Below, piece by piece: positions 1 to 11,000 of a stretch of DNA of 64,000 bases. The stretch comes from Athripsodes cinereus. Its lineage: Eukaryota > Arthropoda > Insecta > Trichoptera > Leptoceridae. The translations under genes were made by a program, and so were the position numbers. Numbering within the stretch: the stretch's first letter is position 1; each line of letters starts with the position of its first letter. The stretch is taken from positions 20,851,384 through 20,915,383 of the forward strand of contig OX388317.1 in NCBI GenBank assembly GCA_947579605.1, in the 5' to 3' direction. The notes beneath the pieces were generated by a model, which was not told the DNA's origin, did no database searches, and saw only the letters and a list, made by a program, of their open reading frames with translations.

Positions 1-319
1 TAGTCTATAGTATAATACGTCTATGCTTACGACTGAGATGTTTGGCATCTAATAAAGAACATTCCAACTGTCCTTAAAGTAGCGACACAAATAATAAATT
101 TACATCAACTTTATTGTGTTTGCAAAGCTCCAAATATACCTATTCACGTTATAGTGATGTTACGAATATTCACATTTGCGAATATCCGCAAAATTAACAT
201 TCGAATTTTCAAAAATTATTTTGTACACTTATTAAGAAAACCATGAGACGGAACACCAATAATTGATCTATCCTCAAACACTTCCTTATCTTCTATTATA
301 TTACACTATATTACAACTC

Positions 320-450
320 TTTACTTTCTTCGTGATCCTTTCATCATCTATCCGCTCTATATGTCCAAACCATCACCATTTATTAGATGCATATCTATTC
401 ACAACACTCGTCTCGCATTCACTCATTTTCCTAATTTTCTACATAGCCTC
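320..450 (-). pseudogene. LINE-A C-terminal fragment (degenerate)
   Basis: The minus strand resembles the 'WFGHVERM' C-terminal segment seen more clearly at 37695-38261, with many substitutions. Only about 130 bases are alignable by eye. It is a dead piece of the non-LTR retrotransposon family called LINE-A here. Confidence 0.45.
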
Positions 451-560
451 TCACCAAAATATTTCATCTTTCATCTCTATGGGCACTATCAATATTTTCA
501 ATGTAGCGATGAGGTTTGCCACCCGTCCTTAACATCGTATCTTGTATGGCACGAAGAGAA

Positions 561-661
561 CATAACATAACATGCATAGACAATTCTCACAGATTGAGCT
601 AGTACCAAACCAAAATACGAATCTTTTATTACGGGGACTAACAATACGCTAAATACAGAAT
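561..661 (-). repeat. SINE-2 3' fragment
   Basis: This stretch matches the 3' half of the tRNA-derived SINE at 22876-23133 in the same orientation (shared cataacat, agacaattc and gagctagt blocks). The tRNA-like head is absent. A piece of dispersed repeat C precedes it at about 488-540. Confidence 0.5.
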
Positions 662-1060
662 GTTTATTTATTATCTGCAGGTTGTCCATTGTCTTCTCCG
701 CTTGCTGGAGGTGTCTATTTCGCAACATTTACCAGCCAATCTTCTCAAAAATCACATCTCCACAGCATTTACCTAATATATAAAATTCTCGTGTCACGGT
801 GTTTGTTATCATACTCCTGGGTCGTCTGGACCGATTTTGATGAAATTTTGTGCGCTTATCGTGTAGGTCTGAGAATCGGCCAACATGTATTTTTCATACC
901 CCTTAAAGTTAAGGGTGGTCCCGCCCCACCCCGAAATTTTTCATTTTATTGGATAAAAAAAAAATTATGGTGAGGCATTAAAAATACATACAGCCCTAAA
1001 TTTTCACCCTTCTACCATCAACCTCTATTTTTTAATAGCGATATTAGTAATCTTGAAATA

Positions 1061-1992
1061 TTAGGTCCTTACATATGAAATTGGCGTTTGGCGAACTGGC
1101 AACTTTGATTCAAAATATGTGGCGTTCGGCTAGGAATTCCAAATTCAAATTTATTTCAAATTTAAGACCATGTATTTCTGTGTTCGAATTACGAAATTTA
1201 TTTGTTATCGCGTCATTTGTTTTTCTTTCACATCGTTCTGTTCACAATATGGAGAACTTAAAATATCGCTATATTTACGAATATGAGTTTCACCTCGGCA
1301 CTAGTGCTGCAGAAACGGCTCGTAGGATTAACAATGCGTATGGGGAAGCTACTGCAAAAGAAAACACGGTACGTTATTGGTTCCAACGTTTCCGTTCTGG
1401 AAATTTTGACCTACAAAACAAGCCTCGTGGACGGCCGGAGACACAAGTTGATAACGAAGAATTAAAAGCAATTGTGGAAGCAGATCCATCGCAAACCACG
1501 TCAGAGTTAGCGGCAGGCTTCGGTGTGAGTGATAAAACCATTTTGATTCACTTGAAACAAATTGGAAAAGTGAAAAAACTTGAAAAATGGGTACCGCATG
1601 AATTGGTACTGCTGCTTCAGGACAACGCTCGACCACATACGGCACGTTTGACGACCGCAAAACTACGGGAGCTGCGACTGGAATGTCTTCGACACCCACC
1701 ATACTCCCCGGACCTTGCTCCAACTGATTACCATTTTTTTCGGAATTTGGACAACTTCATGCAAGGAAAAAAATTCAATTCTCACGAGGCTGTCCAAACG
1801 GCCTTCAAAGATTTTATTGATTCTCGCTCACACACTTTTTTTAGTAAAGGAATCAATGAACTACCTTCGAGATGGCAAAAGTGCATAGATAGCCATGGTA
1901 CATATTTTGACTAAATAAAAAAATAGTTTCATAAAAAAAAATCGTTTTCATTTCTGCCATATGAAACGCCAATTTCATATGTAAGGACCTAA
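1061..1992 (+). mobile_element. mariner element with perfect 29-bp TIRs
   Basis: The first 29 bases (1061-1089) are the exact inverse complement of the last 29 (1964-1992). Both ends are flanked by TA (1059-1060 and 1993-1994), the Tc1/mariner target duplication. At 932 bp it is shorter than the usual ~1.3 kb because the transposase has lost a central block. It sits inside the Helitron at 776-2036. Perfect ends suggest a fairly recent insertion that could only move with help from another copy. Confidence 0.93.
1249..1914 (+). pseudogene. mariner transposase, internally deleted
   Basis: The start is placed at the ATG at 1249, where family homology begins (MENLKYRYIYEYEF); the open frame extends back to 1075 inside the TIR. 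N-terminal helix-turn-helix material (ETARRINNAYGE, VRYWFQRFRSG, the GRP motif, SDKTILIHLKQIG) is intact, up to the WVPHEL motif. The frame then jumps to QDNARPH and YSPDLAPTDYHFF. The second and third catalytic aspartates are kept with 34 residues between them, giving the D34D class. The block that should hold the first aspartate (around a CDEKW motif in family members) is gone, roughly 110 residues, yet the frame stays open. The product could bind DNA but should be catalytically dead, and might act as a dominant inhibitor of related transposases (inference). Confidence 0.9.
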
Positions 1993-2039
1993 TAATACAT
2001 ACCTATGGCAAAACAACGTTTGCCGGGTCAGCTAGTTTT

Positions 2040-2490
2040 AATATAATTTTCAAATAAAGAATATTACATGGCTCCACCACTAGTATATGTAATAATAGGT
2101 AGGTATTTTTTATTTCTCTTGTATTTGCTTCTGAGTTCTCCAGTTGTTTTGTTTGGTTGTTGTCAGTGCGTGTCTAATAATATAGAGAATGTAAAGTAGC
2201 AACAGCAGTTTTATTAAGTAGGAGAATGGACAGCAAGGAATGAGGGAGAAAAAGGAAATGAAAAACTTTATAACATTTAGTAAGTGAGTGGGTTTACTGA
2301 ACACCTACCTACTTATTTACTTATTTCACTTGTACAATTGTGTATTAGGTATAACAGTACCAGACAGCTTAAATATGTATGTCACAATATTATAAGGCAT
2401 AAGGCAACCATGATTTGCGATTTTCAAAGCAAAGCAACGAATCATTCATATTTTTTTTTATTTATTTCATTTAACATAATTAATACATAG
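2040..2490. other. no recognisable feature
   Basis: AT-rich sequence with short open frames lacking recognisable motifs. I see nothing I can support here. Confidence 0.5.
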
Positions 2491-2492
2491 AC

Positions 2493-2717
2493 CAGTATTT
2501 CCCAAACTATGGCTCGCGACCCAGCGGTGGATCGCAAGCGAATATTGAGTGGGCCCTGAGCATTAAGTACCTAGTTCCATGGCTCGCTTCTAGAGAATCT
2601 GAGCATTACCAATATTATTTATGACCTCTTTTCTCTAAGACAGCTAAAAGGTGGGTCTCCCAAGATTGGAATTTTTTCCTAGATGGGTCGGAGCCCAGGC
2701 AACATTAGGAACCACTG
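2493..2717. mobile_element. hAT-type MITE
   Basis: It starts cagtatttcccaaac and ends ggaaccactg, an imperfect terminal inverted repeat of the CAGTG-TTCCCAA type. The flanking octamers acatagac (2485-2492) and acaaagat (2718-2725) match at six of eight positions, as expected for an aged 8-bp hAT target duplication. There is no coding capacity. It resembles the better preserved element at 58314-58725. Confidence 0.7.
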
Positions 2718-2929
2718 ACAAAGATTAGTTTATAAAAACTTAAATCTAAATATCCTCCTTATGGAGACAATTCTCGTGTAAAGAAGGGTTTTGTTTTGTT
2801 TATTTTGAAATGTCCTCCGTAAGTCTTCGGAAAAAACGCATGAAACTCTTTTTTGCTAATTTTTTAATGTCTTGCATACAGAAGGTATTCGTTAAACGTC
2901 GCATAAAATAAATCCATCCAAAACCGGCA

Positions 2930-3125
2930 TACCTACCCCACAAGTGATGTGACTGTAATTAACATGCAAATTCTCCTCTCCGTGCCAATAAGCGTTAAGT
3001 CAATCAGGGTGGGTGGCACACCTTATCGCTGAACTGAAGATGTCCTAAAACGTTTTACCAATACTTTTACCCTCAAGCAGGACAGCCAAAAATTTACTGA
3101 AAAGAGTGGAAGACCTAATAATTAA
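2930..3125 (+). repeat. dispersed repeat C, copy
   Basis: A member of an unnamed family with at least a dozen copies here. Shared landmarks in order are a 'gtagccagcagact' block (lost here), 'tcctctccgtgccaata', 'gggtggcacaccttatcgctga', 'gaagatgt', and 'actgaaaagagtggaagacc'. No tRNA promoter boxes, clear inverted ends or coding frame are visible. It may be a SINE, a MITE or a LINE tail. Confidence 0.6.
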
Positions 3126-3179
3126 ATTCTAGTATCTTTTCTTGAATGCTGTTCCTGCATAGCTGGCTGTCAATTATGT

Positions 3180-3284
3180 GAGAGTGTTTTTTTGTAATAT
3201 GTTTTTATTTCTCAATATATTATTATTTTATTTTGTCAAAGGCTTTTATAGCCGTTCATTGTATAAGTAAATAAATAAATTCGC
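3180..3284 (+). repeat. LINE 3' tail with (TAAA)n
   Basis: The segment carries 'caaaggcttttatagcc' followed by a taaataaataaa tail. The inverse complement of similar sequence occurs at 37208-37300 and 56702-56850. It is probably the 3' untranslated end of a non-LTR retrotransposon. Confidence 0.4.
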
Positions 3285-3374
3285 CGGAGACTCCACGAAA
3301 TGTAAATTAATTTTAGAATGTGTCCGTGGTAAAAAGGTATTTCAAAATTTTCGAGTGTCTTGTAAAAGACTGGT

Positions 3375-3475
3375 GTTCATAATAATAATAATAAGAACAC
3401 TTTATTGATCAGAAAAAAAAATCATGAGCAATTGGCGAGCTTATTGCCTGGAGGCAATGTCTTCCAGCTAACCAA
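3375..3475 (-). repeat. LINE 3' end with (ATT)n tail
   Basis: An aataataataat tract is followed by a 'ggcgagcttattgcc...aatgtcttccagctaacc' stem-loop-like stretch. Variants occur at 29323-29375, 52185-52230 and 59395-59435. This is typical of a LINE 3' untranslated end read on the minus strand. Confidence 0.5.
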
Positions 3476-3554
3476 AATAATGTGTGATACTATGTTGACA
3501 ATGTGTAATTAATATTAAATGTGAACAGTTAATACTAAATTTAATTATAACTAA

Positions 3555-3745
3555 TTAGTTCATCTCGAATTCAGCGATGAGGTTTAACACCCATCTTTAA
3601 TTTCTTGATTTTATATTGGCATAGAGCTTGCATGTTCATTATATAATATATGTAGTTGGTCTGCTGGCTACCCCACTTGTCGGATATGTCATGATGTTAT
3701 AGTAGTAGCAAAAGTGTTTTACAATAATGAATAACAGCTTGTCAT
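3555..3745 (-). repeat. dispersed repeat C, copy
   Basis: Inverse copy of repeat C: the 'ttcagcgatgaggt' block, then 'ctgctggctaccccact' and 'gtcatgatgttatag' mark it. The central cytosine-rich block is degraded. Confidence 0.6.
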
Positions 3746-3749
3746 TGTT

Positions 3750-5880
3750 GACTTGTACCCGGCGTTGGTTTGGTTAGTCCTATATTTATATCGTAAAACT
3801 GTAAAAGAAAGCAACATCAACTCTAGATAATATATACTTTCTGCTTGTGCTTGTTTACATAAGTGCTCATTATGGGATGAAACAAGAGTATTTTGTACTA
3901 CAGACACTGCATTGTTGTTCCTTCCATCCACTTAATCTAATTCAATTCGTCACCGCAAAATACCCTAACGACTAGGTTTGTTCATTGAATAAAACAGTTT
4001 TTTTTTGTTCAACCGTAAAAATTCTGATTATGAATAGACCTCCCACCGTTTCCAAACCTTACCCAAAAGACATTAATTACCTTCAATTGAAGAATGAAAC
4101 ATCCAAAATGTTCAGTTCAGCGATAATCATTTTTACCACCCAGCCTGAATATCTTAATTTTTAGCACATAAAGGATAATTTGCACTTTTTGCACGTGGAC
4201 GGAGTCTATATGCGGCAGTGGGTGCCCCCCGTGGGTCTTGAACCAATTCTAACCAGCTCTTTCTGACAGCAGCAATGCTTTTTGCCTACTCGGGCTTAAG
4301 TCGTCTGTGGAGAAGGACGGACTCTATGTGCTTCAGCCACAGAGGATTGTATAAATGAATAAAAAATAACCCTTCAGTTATTTTTCTCGTTTAATTATTT
4401 CGTAATTGATTAATTTAAAATGATTTTTTATGCTCGCAAGCTGCCTAACGATTTTTGGTAATTGCGAGATGAACCGAAGATAGGGAAACAAGAGTGATCT
4501 GAATTGGGGAAATAATTATAGAACTAAGGTTTATTAATCTCAATCGTCAAAAAAAAACATAGCGCGAAGACCTAAAACAATTTACAAAGCATCAGTATGA
4601 TCCAAATCGTATCGGAATGAATATAATATCAACATTATTTCTGTTCATGTTCTTCAACATGTATCTATATATTTGAAAAGATTTTTTGTCCACATAAAGT
4701 AGTCATAATTCCAAATTATCATTTTCAAACTTTGTTTATCGCCTTTATTTATTTTCCATGCCACATTTATAATTTAAAAATACTCCACTTATATAAATTT
4801 ATTTTAAAATTTCTCAATTTCTTTTACGTTCTAAGGAGAGCTATATCAGCAACATCAAACTGAATAACTTACCCAATTATTCTCCATTATTAGAGCTTCA
4901 TGCCTTGGTAATTGAACTTAATATTCACAAGATGAAAAACTTTCTTGGAAATATTGTACCAAATTATGAAGCGAAGAAACAGAGTTGGGCATTAACGGTT
5001 AATGAAATAAGTAGTTTAAATTGTGATTAAATTTTAATTTTTAAATGAGAACTCTGAAGAGTGCGGAATTATCCAAAACAAAATTAAATACCATATTGTT
5101 CACGTGATTTGTTTTTTCGGTGGTTTTCCATAGAACTGCGCATTTGAAAGCAAATTTATTGTCTCACTTATTTTTATGTTTAGTAACTAGTTAATGAAAG
5201 ATGTATTGGCACTCACTTTAATAAATATTTATCAAAAGTTTTTAATAATTTGAAGTGAGTATTAACGTGGATCGGGCTACTTATAACAAGCTTATAACTC
5301 TGATAAACGAGTTGTTCTTCTTAATGATGTATACATTATGGCGCCCATATTTTTCACCACCTGGAGCTGATTAACGATTAATCAAAAAAATTACGATTTA
5401 ACGACAAACGAAATTTTTAACTTTTTCTTTACTGATTAACTTTTAACTGAGTTAAATTTTCGATTAATGGTGCCCAGCTAGGGTACTTGCCAAGTTAATA
5501 AGACATAAAAATAAACTCGTTACAAACCCCCTTCACTTCAACCAACAGTCAATCTTGTAAACATAACAAACTTTTTAACATGATTCATGTTGAAGAAGGG
5601 AACAATTACCCTCCAACAAATTGCCTATTTGAGAGTTTCTAAGGACAGTGGGTAAATATGTATATATTTTTTGACATTGTGCGACCAGTTTCTAAGAATT
5701 ACTGAGTTTTTCGAAAGATGTGAAAAGTAAACTTTTTCTGTGTCTCTTTGTTACCAGGTTGTTATTGGATTTTCTTGGAATTTATAAAAGTTATTTTTAA
5801 TACGATTGAATAAGTAGGTTTAAATATTTTTATCCGAAACCTTTGAAATGATGAGTTTTAAAAGAAAATAACCACAAAAC
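3750..5880. other. no recognisable feature (2.1 kb)
   Basis: Low-complexity AT-rich DNA. A 16-base phrase occurs twice with changes near 4198 and 4317 (ggacggagtctatatg / ggacggactctatgtg). A possible weak inverted pair (gcgccca / tgcccagct) brackets 5341-5480. Nothing is firm enough to name. Confidence 0.4.
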
Positions 5881-6559
5881 TGAACATCTAATTGAAAATT
5901 CCGAATTTGCGCAGCTTTCAGAGATCAGGGAAAAAAGCATTGGAAGGCTTTAGACTTGATGATCGGATAATTGCTGAAAAAAAGAGAATCTATGAAAAAC
6001 GTATGCCCATAGAGGGAACCAATATGTTTAAAAAAGATTTAGCATTTACAGTTTCACAAAAATCTTCTTATAAGTAAGCATTCGGACACCGTTCTCTCCT
6101 AAAAAGTTTCTTTTTGTGAGGATTTTCATAAAAATATATATATAGGTACTTATTGTTTCATCAAAAAACGTCCTTTTATAAACAAAAAAAAAAAGTGAAT
6201 TCATGAAACTGGCGCCCGCCGTAAGCGAAAAATGTTTGATCTGAGTTTTTAAATTTATTAATTTACCAAAAATTTCAAGTTTAGCGAAAACACTTACGGC
6301 AAAGTGCCGACATTAAGAAAGTTGATTAAATTTTGTTATTATTAAACATAGTGAAGGCTGCGGTGATAAAATGTTTTGAAAATTTCATATTATTATTAAA
6401 CTTATTTAGAGATCTGTGCCTATATTCAGTTGAGAGATATACTTGTATTCGTAAGTAACACCGCGGTATGGTTGAAAGTTATAAATTCACTGAAATTTTA
6501 GAATTTATTTGAAAAATAAAATTCTTCTAAGGAATCTTAAGTCTCCTACTAATTTCTTC

Positions 6560-7000
6560 ATTGGTGGAAAGTAGATGATCCTGTCTCCCTTGGAGGAGAG
6601 TAGATATGGGAGGGATGTTCCTGTTGGGAGGGAAATGTCTTTTCATTGCCCTGGTAACGGCGATTCTCGGGTCTCACCTTCTGAAAGCCCAATAACAAGT
6701 CTCTAGACACATTATTTCGGCCTCTGGTCCAAATTAGATTTTATCCTCCTGAGAGGGGCATCGAAGACGTAAATGTAGCATAAAAGATTCCCACGAGGCG
6801 GTATTGGCCGGCCAGCCCTTCAGGCTGCCCAATAGGGCCCGCCCGTGAGGACAAAAGTTTTGCTTAGAAGAGCGGATAAATAGAAGTCCCCCGACTTCTG
6901 AGATATCCGGGTATGGGAGGGAGTCTTCAATGTTAATTTCTTCATTAGCTACGTCCACACAGCTGGCTTGAAGATTGACGTTTTCATTCAACATCGAGTG
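6560..7000 (-). repeat. fragment of an unidentified transposon, related to 25552-25715
   Basis: GC-rich for this window, and it shares 'gcggataaataga-gtc', 'cgacttctgagatatccg' and 'cctgaggagg'-like blocks with 25552-25715. The minus strand has an 86-residue open frame (6734-6994) containing PDISEVGG, and the second copy reads SDISGVGD at the same place. Two diverged copies suggest the non-core part of a LINE or LTR element. I do not recognise the family. Confidence 0.45.
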
Positions 7001-7205
7001 AGTGCCCTATAAAAGACATCTCAATACGTATTTTCTTACATTTTAGTACGGAGGAAAGGAGAAGAAAATCTAAGCTCGTTGCAAACCGATCCAATTGATT
7101 GTAACCCACTATACAGTATACATGTAATACTTTTGATGTCAATTGAAAATTATTCAATTAAAATATATTTTTTCTAATTTTATGTGAGTTACACTGTGGA
7201 AATTC

Positions 7206-7366
7206 ATTTTATAAAATAAAAATAACAAACTTTGTTTAATTCCACTTCACGTCTACAAAAAGCACGTAACTACTGAAGATGGGTGTAAGCCCGAAAACGT
7301 TTTAGTTATTTCTTGTATTGACTAAAGTGGAATTAAACAAAGTTTGTTATTTTTATTTTATAAAAT
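7206..7366. mobile_element. foldback element with 42-bp perfect arms
   Basis: 7206-7247 and 7325-7366 are exact inverse complements, separated by 77 bases that hold the hammerhead-like core at 7266-7309. This arrangement recurs at 15092-15266, 38321-38519 and 61798-62092. No coding capacity is present. Confidence 0.8.
7266..7309 (+). ncRNA. candidate hammerhead ribozyme
   Basis: Elements in order: stem I strand GTAACTA (7266-7272), CUGANGA core as CTGAAGA (7273-7279), one T, stem II GGGT-GTAA-GCCC (7281-7292, four pairs including one G-U, with a tetraloop), GAA (7293-7295), self-complementary stem III AACGTT (7296-7301), cleavage base T (7302), stem I partner TAGTTAT (7303-7309). All invariant core positions agree with the hammerhead consensus. 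The extra T before stem II is unusual but recurs in the related copies. The very short palindromic stem III fits types that cleave as dimers. Confidence 0.6.
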
Positions 7367-7888
7367 ATATTTGTTTATGAGTAGGTACTACGTATGCTTG
7401 TTTAAAAATTATCGGAAAAGTACAACTATTCAATTTTGAATTGCGAACACGCCTTAAAGAACAATTTAAAATTCAAATGAAAAAAATGGAATCAACTTTT
7501 AAAATTCGTGTTTTTTGAAAGTTGATCTAAAGTAGTTTTTTGTTCACATCATTGTACTTAATTTATTTCAAAACATTCATTGAAATATGACACACAATAC
7601 ACACTTTGCCTAAAATTTCTTTAACACTAATGCTTTTTCACAAGAATATTATTTGTCACTGAGTTTCGAAATCCACTATAAGAATTTTTTGTGATTCGGA
7701 GAAATTCGATAAAAACTATGGCTATCATTTAAACGATCAGCATAATATTGAAGTTATGTTTAGAAAAAAAAATATTCTGCCGACAAATATATCATATTGA
7801 TATGCTACTTATGCCCAGCGAGAAAATTATATTTCAATTGCAAATAATATTATGATATTGTAAAATTTTTATTAAATATTTAATCGAC

Positions 7889-8275
7889 CAGCAAAATTAT
7901 TATTTGACCAGCAAAATAAATAAATGACCGGCAAACCGTGAACTAATTTTAATTAAACTTGTGTAAGCTAACTTTTTAATCTTGTTCAAATTATAAATCT
8001 TTGCATTTGATTATATATGAAGGATCTGAATGAACGACACTAGCATATTTCGACATTTCAGTTAAATATTTCGTTGATATAGCAAAGCGGAAACTGGCAT
8101 TATTTTCATAGTCATCATTTATTTGGTAAGAAATCACAAAAACTTCATGTGGATCCGAAGGAAAATCGGTGTGTGAAAAATATTGTTTATCAATTAATAT
8201 TTTCTGCCGGTCAAATAATAATTCTGCTGCTCAAATAACAATTCTGCCGGTCAATTAATTATTTTGTTGTACGAG
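7889..8275. repeat. diverged ~20-bp repeats in two inverted clusters
   Basis: Around 7889-7935 the phrase gaccagcaaaat-attatt recurs about three times. Around 8205-8270 the inverse phrase ctgccggtcaa-taat recurs three to four times. Between and around them there is only AT-rich sequence. The clusters might be eroded ends of one element. Confidence 0.4.
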
Positions 8276-8399
8276 TATTTATTAAGCCGTTAAAATTTAT
8301 TAATTTGCCGATATAACCATGTTTGTTTGTAAAACAAGTGTCGCGCTTATTTTTTATTTATTGCCGATGAAAACATTGTTTGCTGTGCAAATGACTTAA

Positions 8400-10161
8400 C
8401 ACTAAACCTACCGAGCGCGGTCAAATGACCGTTTTTGAAATTTCGTTTAGAATTTCTTGTACATAACGTTGCTGTATCGACATGTAACTTTCTGACTTTT
8501 CCTATAATATGGATATATTCCATTTTTGAATATTCACAACTTTTTTTATTTTTTAGTTTCTGATTTTTTTTTATTGCATGTCTAGTCTACCACGAGCGGT
8601 CATTTGACCTTTTGAACAATTCCTGTTATTAACTACTTTATTTTTCGGAAAGTGTAGAAATGAAAAAAGTTTTATAAGTCCGTGGTGTAGTTGTGGATCT
8701 ACAGCGTTAACCAATGATTCCCAAAGTGATCAATATCGACTTCAAGAGGTCTAAGAATACCTACAAAGAGTCCATGTCGGCGGAAAAAAGTGGGGGTTTA
8801 TGAAAAGAAAATGGGGGTCAACGATAATGGATATCATACAAACAGGACTCGATTTTACTTTTGGCACTCCATGGAATCATCCACATATACAAATAATACC
8901 TATTTTTTTTACATAATCGCAGAAATGAGTGTTGTCAATACGAAGAGAAATTGTCATTAGAAAAAGGAACTGATCGGAATAAGCACTATTGAAGAACAAT
9001 CTTTCAATGTGAGTTACATTGTACCAGATGTCAGAAATGCATTTGAAGTTGATAAATGTATAAATTATTAATATCAAGTATGGTTAGGTCTAGCCAAAAC
9101 CGAAAAATATGGCGAGTGGTTTGTGAAACAAAAAAGTTTGAAGACCTCTAGTATGAACAAACAAGCGATTGAAACAAATGTCTAGCTTGTGCCTAAAAAT
9201 ATGTATATAAGTATCATATTTATGGAATAAGAAATGGGGTTCGTTATTTTCCTCGACAACTATAAACCGAACTGAATTTATAGAAATCATTTTAGAGATT
9301 TGTTTGGTTTTACAATAGAAGTCAAAGTAGCTAATGCCTACAAAACGATGAGTTTGCTTTCATCTCTCAAGTTTGGTTCCATTTAATCGAAAACAGTCAA
9401 AACTGTTATAACCCAGGAGCATTTGTCTCTCCATAGATGAACAATTATTTCCTAATAAAAGCATGTCGTAGATTAACTCTATACTTGCCCAATAAATCGG
9501 ACGAATTTGGTATAAAATTTTGGTTCTCTTTCGATATAAGTTGTGAGTAAGTACATAGTAAACGGTTCTCCATATTTGGGAAGAGACAAAGAAAGAGAAC
9601 CATCAGCCTCACTTGGGGAACTTAAATGGCCAGAAAGTATGGTGTAAAATCTAAATGTTAGAAATACCTTTATAGGTACTTTTCAATATCTTAGATTTAG
9701 CCGGGATAAATGCTTGGATGTAATATAAGGAAATTACGGGTGAAGAAATTTCGAAGGAATAATTTTTATATCAGTTGGCACAAGAAGACCAAATGTCAGA
9801 AAGAGACACAGCTACGCCAAGAATGTTCATCAGAAACAAGAACAAATACATTTATAGATTCATCTGGATGGAAATCTTATCAAATAAGATATTATTACGT
9901 CAATTTGTGAAAAAGTTAAAATTACTTACGTATGTGGAAAATATGCGACGCAAAATAGTAAATTCTATAATATGTAAAAAATATGCTAAAAATGCATAAA
10001 TGTGCATAAAACTTTTCTAAATAGAACAAAAATATGTTTTTACTATCCAATTAGCAAAAAAAAAAAGTTCTATACTAATGATATATATTTATTTTTTTGA
10101 AGCGGTCATTTGACCGCTCGTGGTAGGAATAGGTATACATAAAATGTCGGTAGGTTTAGTG
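8400..10161 (+). mobile_element. piggyBac-like element, degenerate
   Basis: Perfect 15-bp terminal inverted repeats CACTAAACCTACCGA (8400-8414 and inverse 10147-10161) are flanked by TTAA at 8396-8399 and 10162-10165. TTAA flanks are the hallmark target duplication of piggyBac elements. Just inside each end lie copies of the palindrome GGTCATTTGACC or close variants (8419-8430, ~8600, ~10105). These are likely transposase-binding subterminal repeats. The interior holds a decayed transposase. Confidence 0.9.
9290..9660 (+). pseudogene. piggyBac transposase remnant
   Basis: Reading + across frames gives recognisable DDE_Tnp_1_7 segments: NPGAFVS followed by DEQLFPNKS near 9412-9470, then a 'LPNKSDEFGIKFWF'-like run near 9485-9525 and 'YLGKR'-like residues near 9575. 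The aspartate in the IDEQL motif is the conserved catalytic position of this family. Stops and frameshifts break the frame repeatedly, so no protein is made. Further decayed coding sequence probably extends to both sides (8880-9290 and 9700-9990). Confidence 0.75.
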
Positions 10162-10389
10162 TTAAATGCTGATTTTTCTTGCCGAACGAATGGATTAATA
10201 GCCGAACAAATAATTAGTTCCCAAAAACTATTATATGTACAAATATCAAACGTACTTTCCTGAAGTCAAACAAGTTTGTAAATTTTTAGATTGTTTCAAC
10301 AGTTCAATTTTAAAATAAATTTTGCTATTGAATAAAAATAAACAGTTCATTTTGTATATAATCATAAAAAAAAACTTCTATTGGTCAGT

Positions 10390-11000
10390 TGAGTTATAAG
10401 GACATCGAAAGAAGAAAAGTCGACGGTGCTAGAGTGAATGGTGCACTTCAACCCATTGTTAGCAACAGCAATGTGTCTAACATGGTTAAAATGCATTCTG
10501 GTACCGACACTTATGTATGCAAGTGAAACGTGGACATGGTTGAAGAAGGACGAGAGTGGAATAAATGCCGTGGAGATGCGTTCACTAAGAAGAATGGTTG
10601 GTAAAACATTGCGGGATAGAGTGAAGAATGAGGATATCAGGAGAATGAGCGGATGCGTGAAAAGTGTTGTGGATAGAATGCGTGTAAATAAGTTATGATG
10701 GTTTGGACAAGTTGAGCGAATGCAAGATGAAAGAATGACGAAGAGGATGTATTTGTCTGAAAGATGAGGTGTGAGGAAGCGCGGACGGCCAAGAACCACG
10801 TGGCTTGAGCACGTGGATCAAATCAAATCCTAAAGGACGGCCGCGTGTTGAGTAAGAGAAATCGGCGAACATATATGAGAAACTGGATGAATGTGGAGGA
10901 AGCGAAAGAAGTTTGTAAGGATAGATCTATATGGCATTCCGTTCTCTCTGCCTACCCCTCCTGGGACACGGCGTGAGGGTATAGATAGATAGATAGAGAT
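10390..11000 (+). pseudogene. LINE-A C-terminus, dead copy
   Basis: C-terminal part of a non-LTR retrotransposon polyprotein. Visible are an LMYASETWTWLKKDESG run, RSLRRMVGKTLRDRVKNED, VNKL*WFGQVERM and RKRGRPRTTWLEHVDQI. In-frame stops occur after VNKL and SER, and there is a deletion near 10825. The copy ends in a (TAGA)n tail at 10980-11000. Such tails are typical of RTE-like LINEs, which end in short tandem repeats rather than poly(A). It is 5'-truncated, as usual. Confidence 0.85.

Larger units (their letters stand above)
776..2036 (+). mobile_element. Helitron-like element, interrupted by a mariner
   Basis: The left part (from about 776) and the right end (ttgccgggtcagctagt, ending CTAG at 2035 before a T) look like the two ends of a non-autonomous Helitron that I recall as common in Lepidoptera. 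A GC-rich hairpin-like stretch lies just before the terminal CTAG, as expected for this class. The two halves are separated by the mariner at 1061-1992. No Rep/helicase frame is present. The exact 5' end is uncertain by about 15 bases. Confidence 0.6.

Noticed and set aside
1349..1723. 124-codon minus-strand frame inside the mariner
   Set aside because: Antisense of the transposase; no independent motif.
5892..6077. 61-codon plus-strand open frame rich in lysine
   Set aside because: No recognisable motif, no splice context or conservation evidence; chance open frame in AT-rich DNA is likely.
10362..10799. 145-codon minus-strand open frame
   Set aside because: Antisense shadow of the LINE-A C-terminus, which codes on the plus strand. 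The same applies to plus-strand frames at 33262-33645 and 38008-38397.
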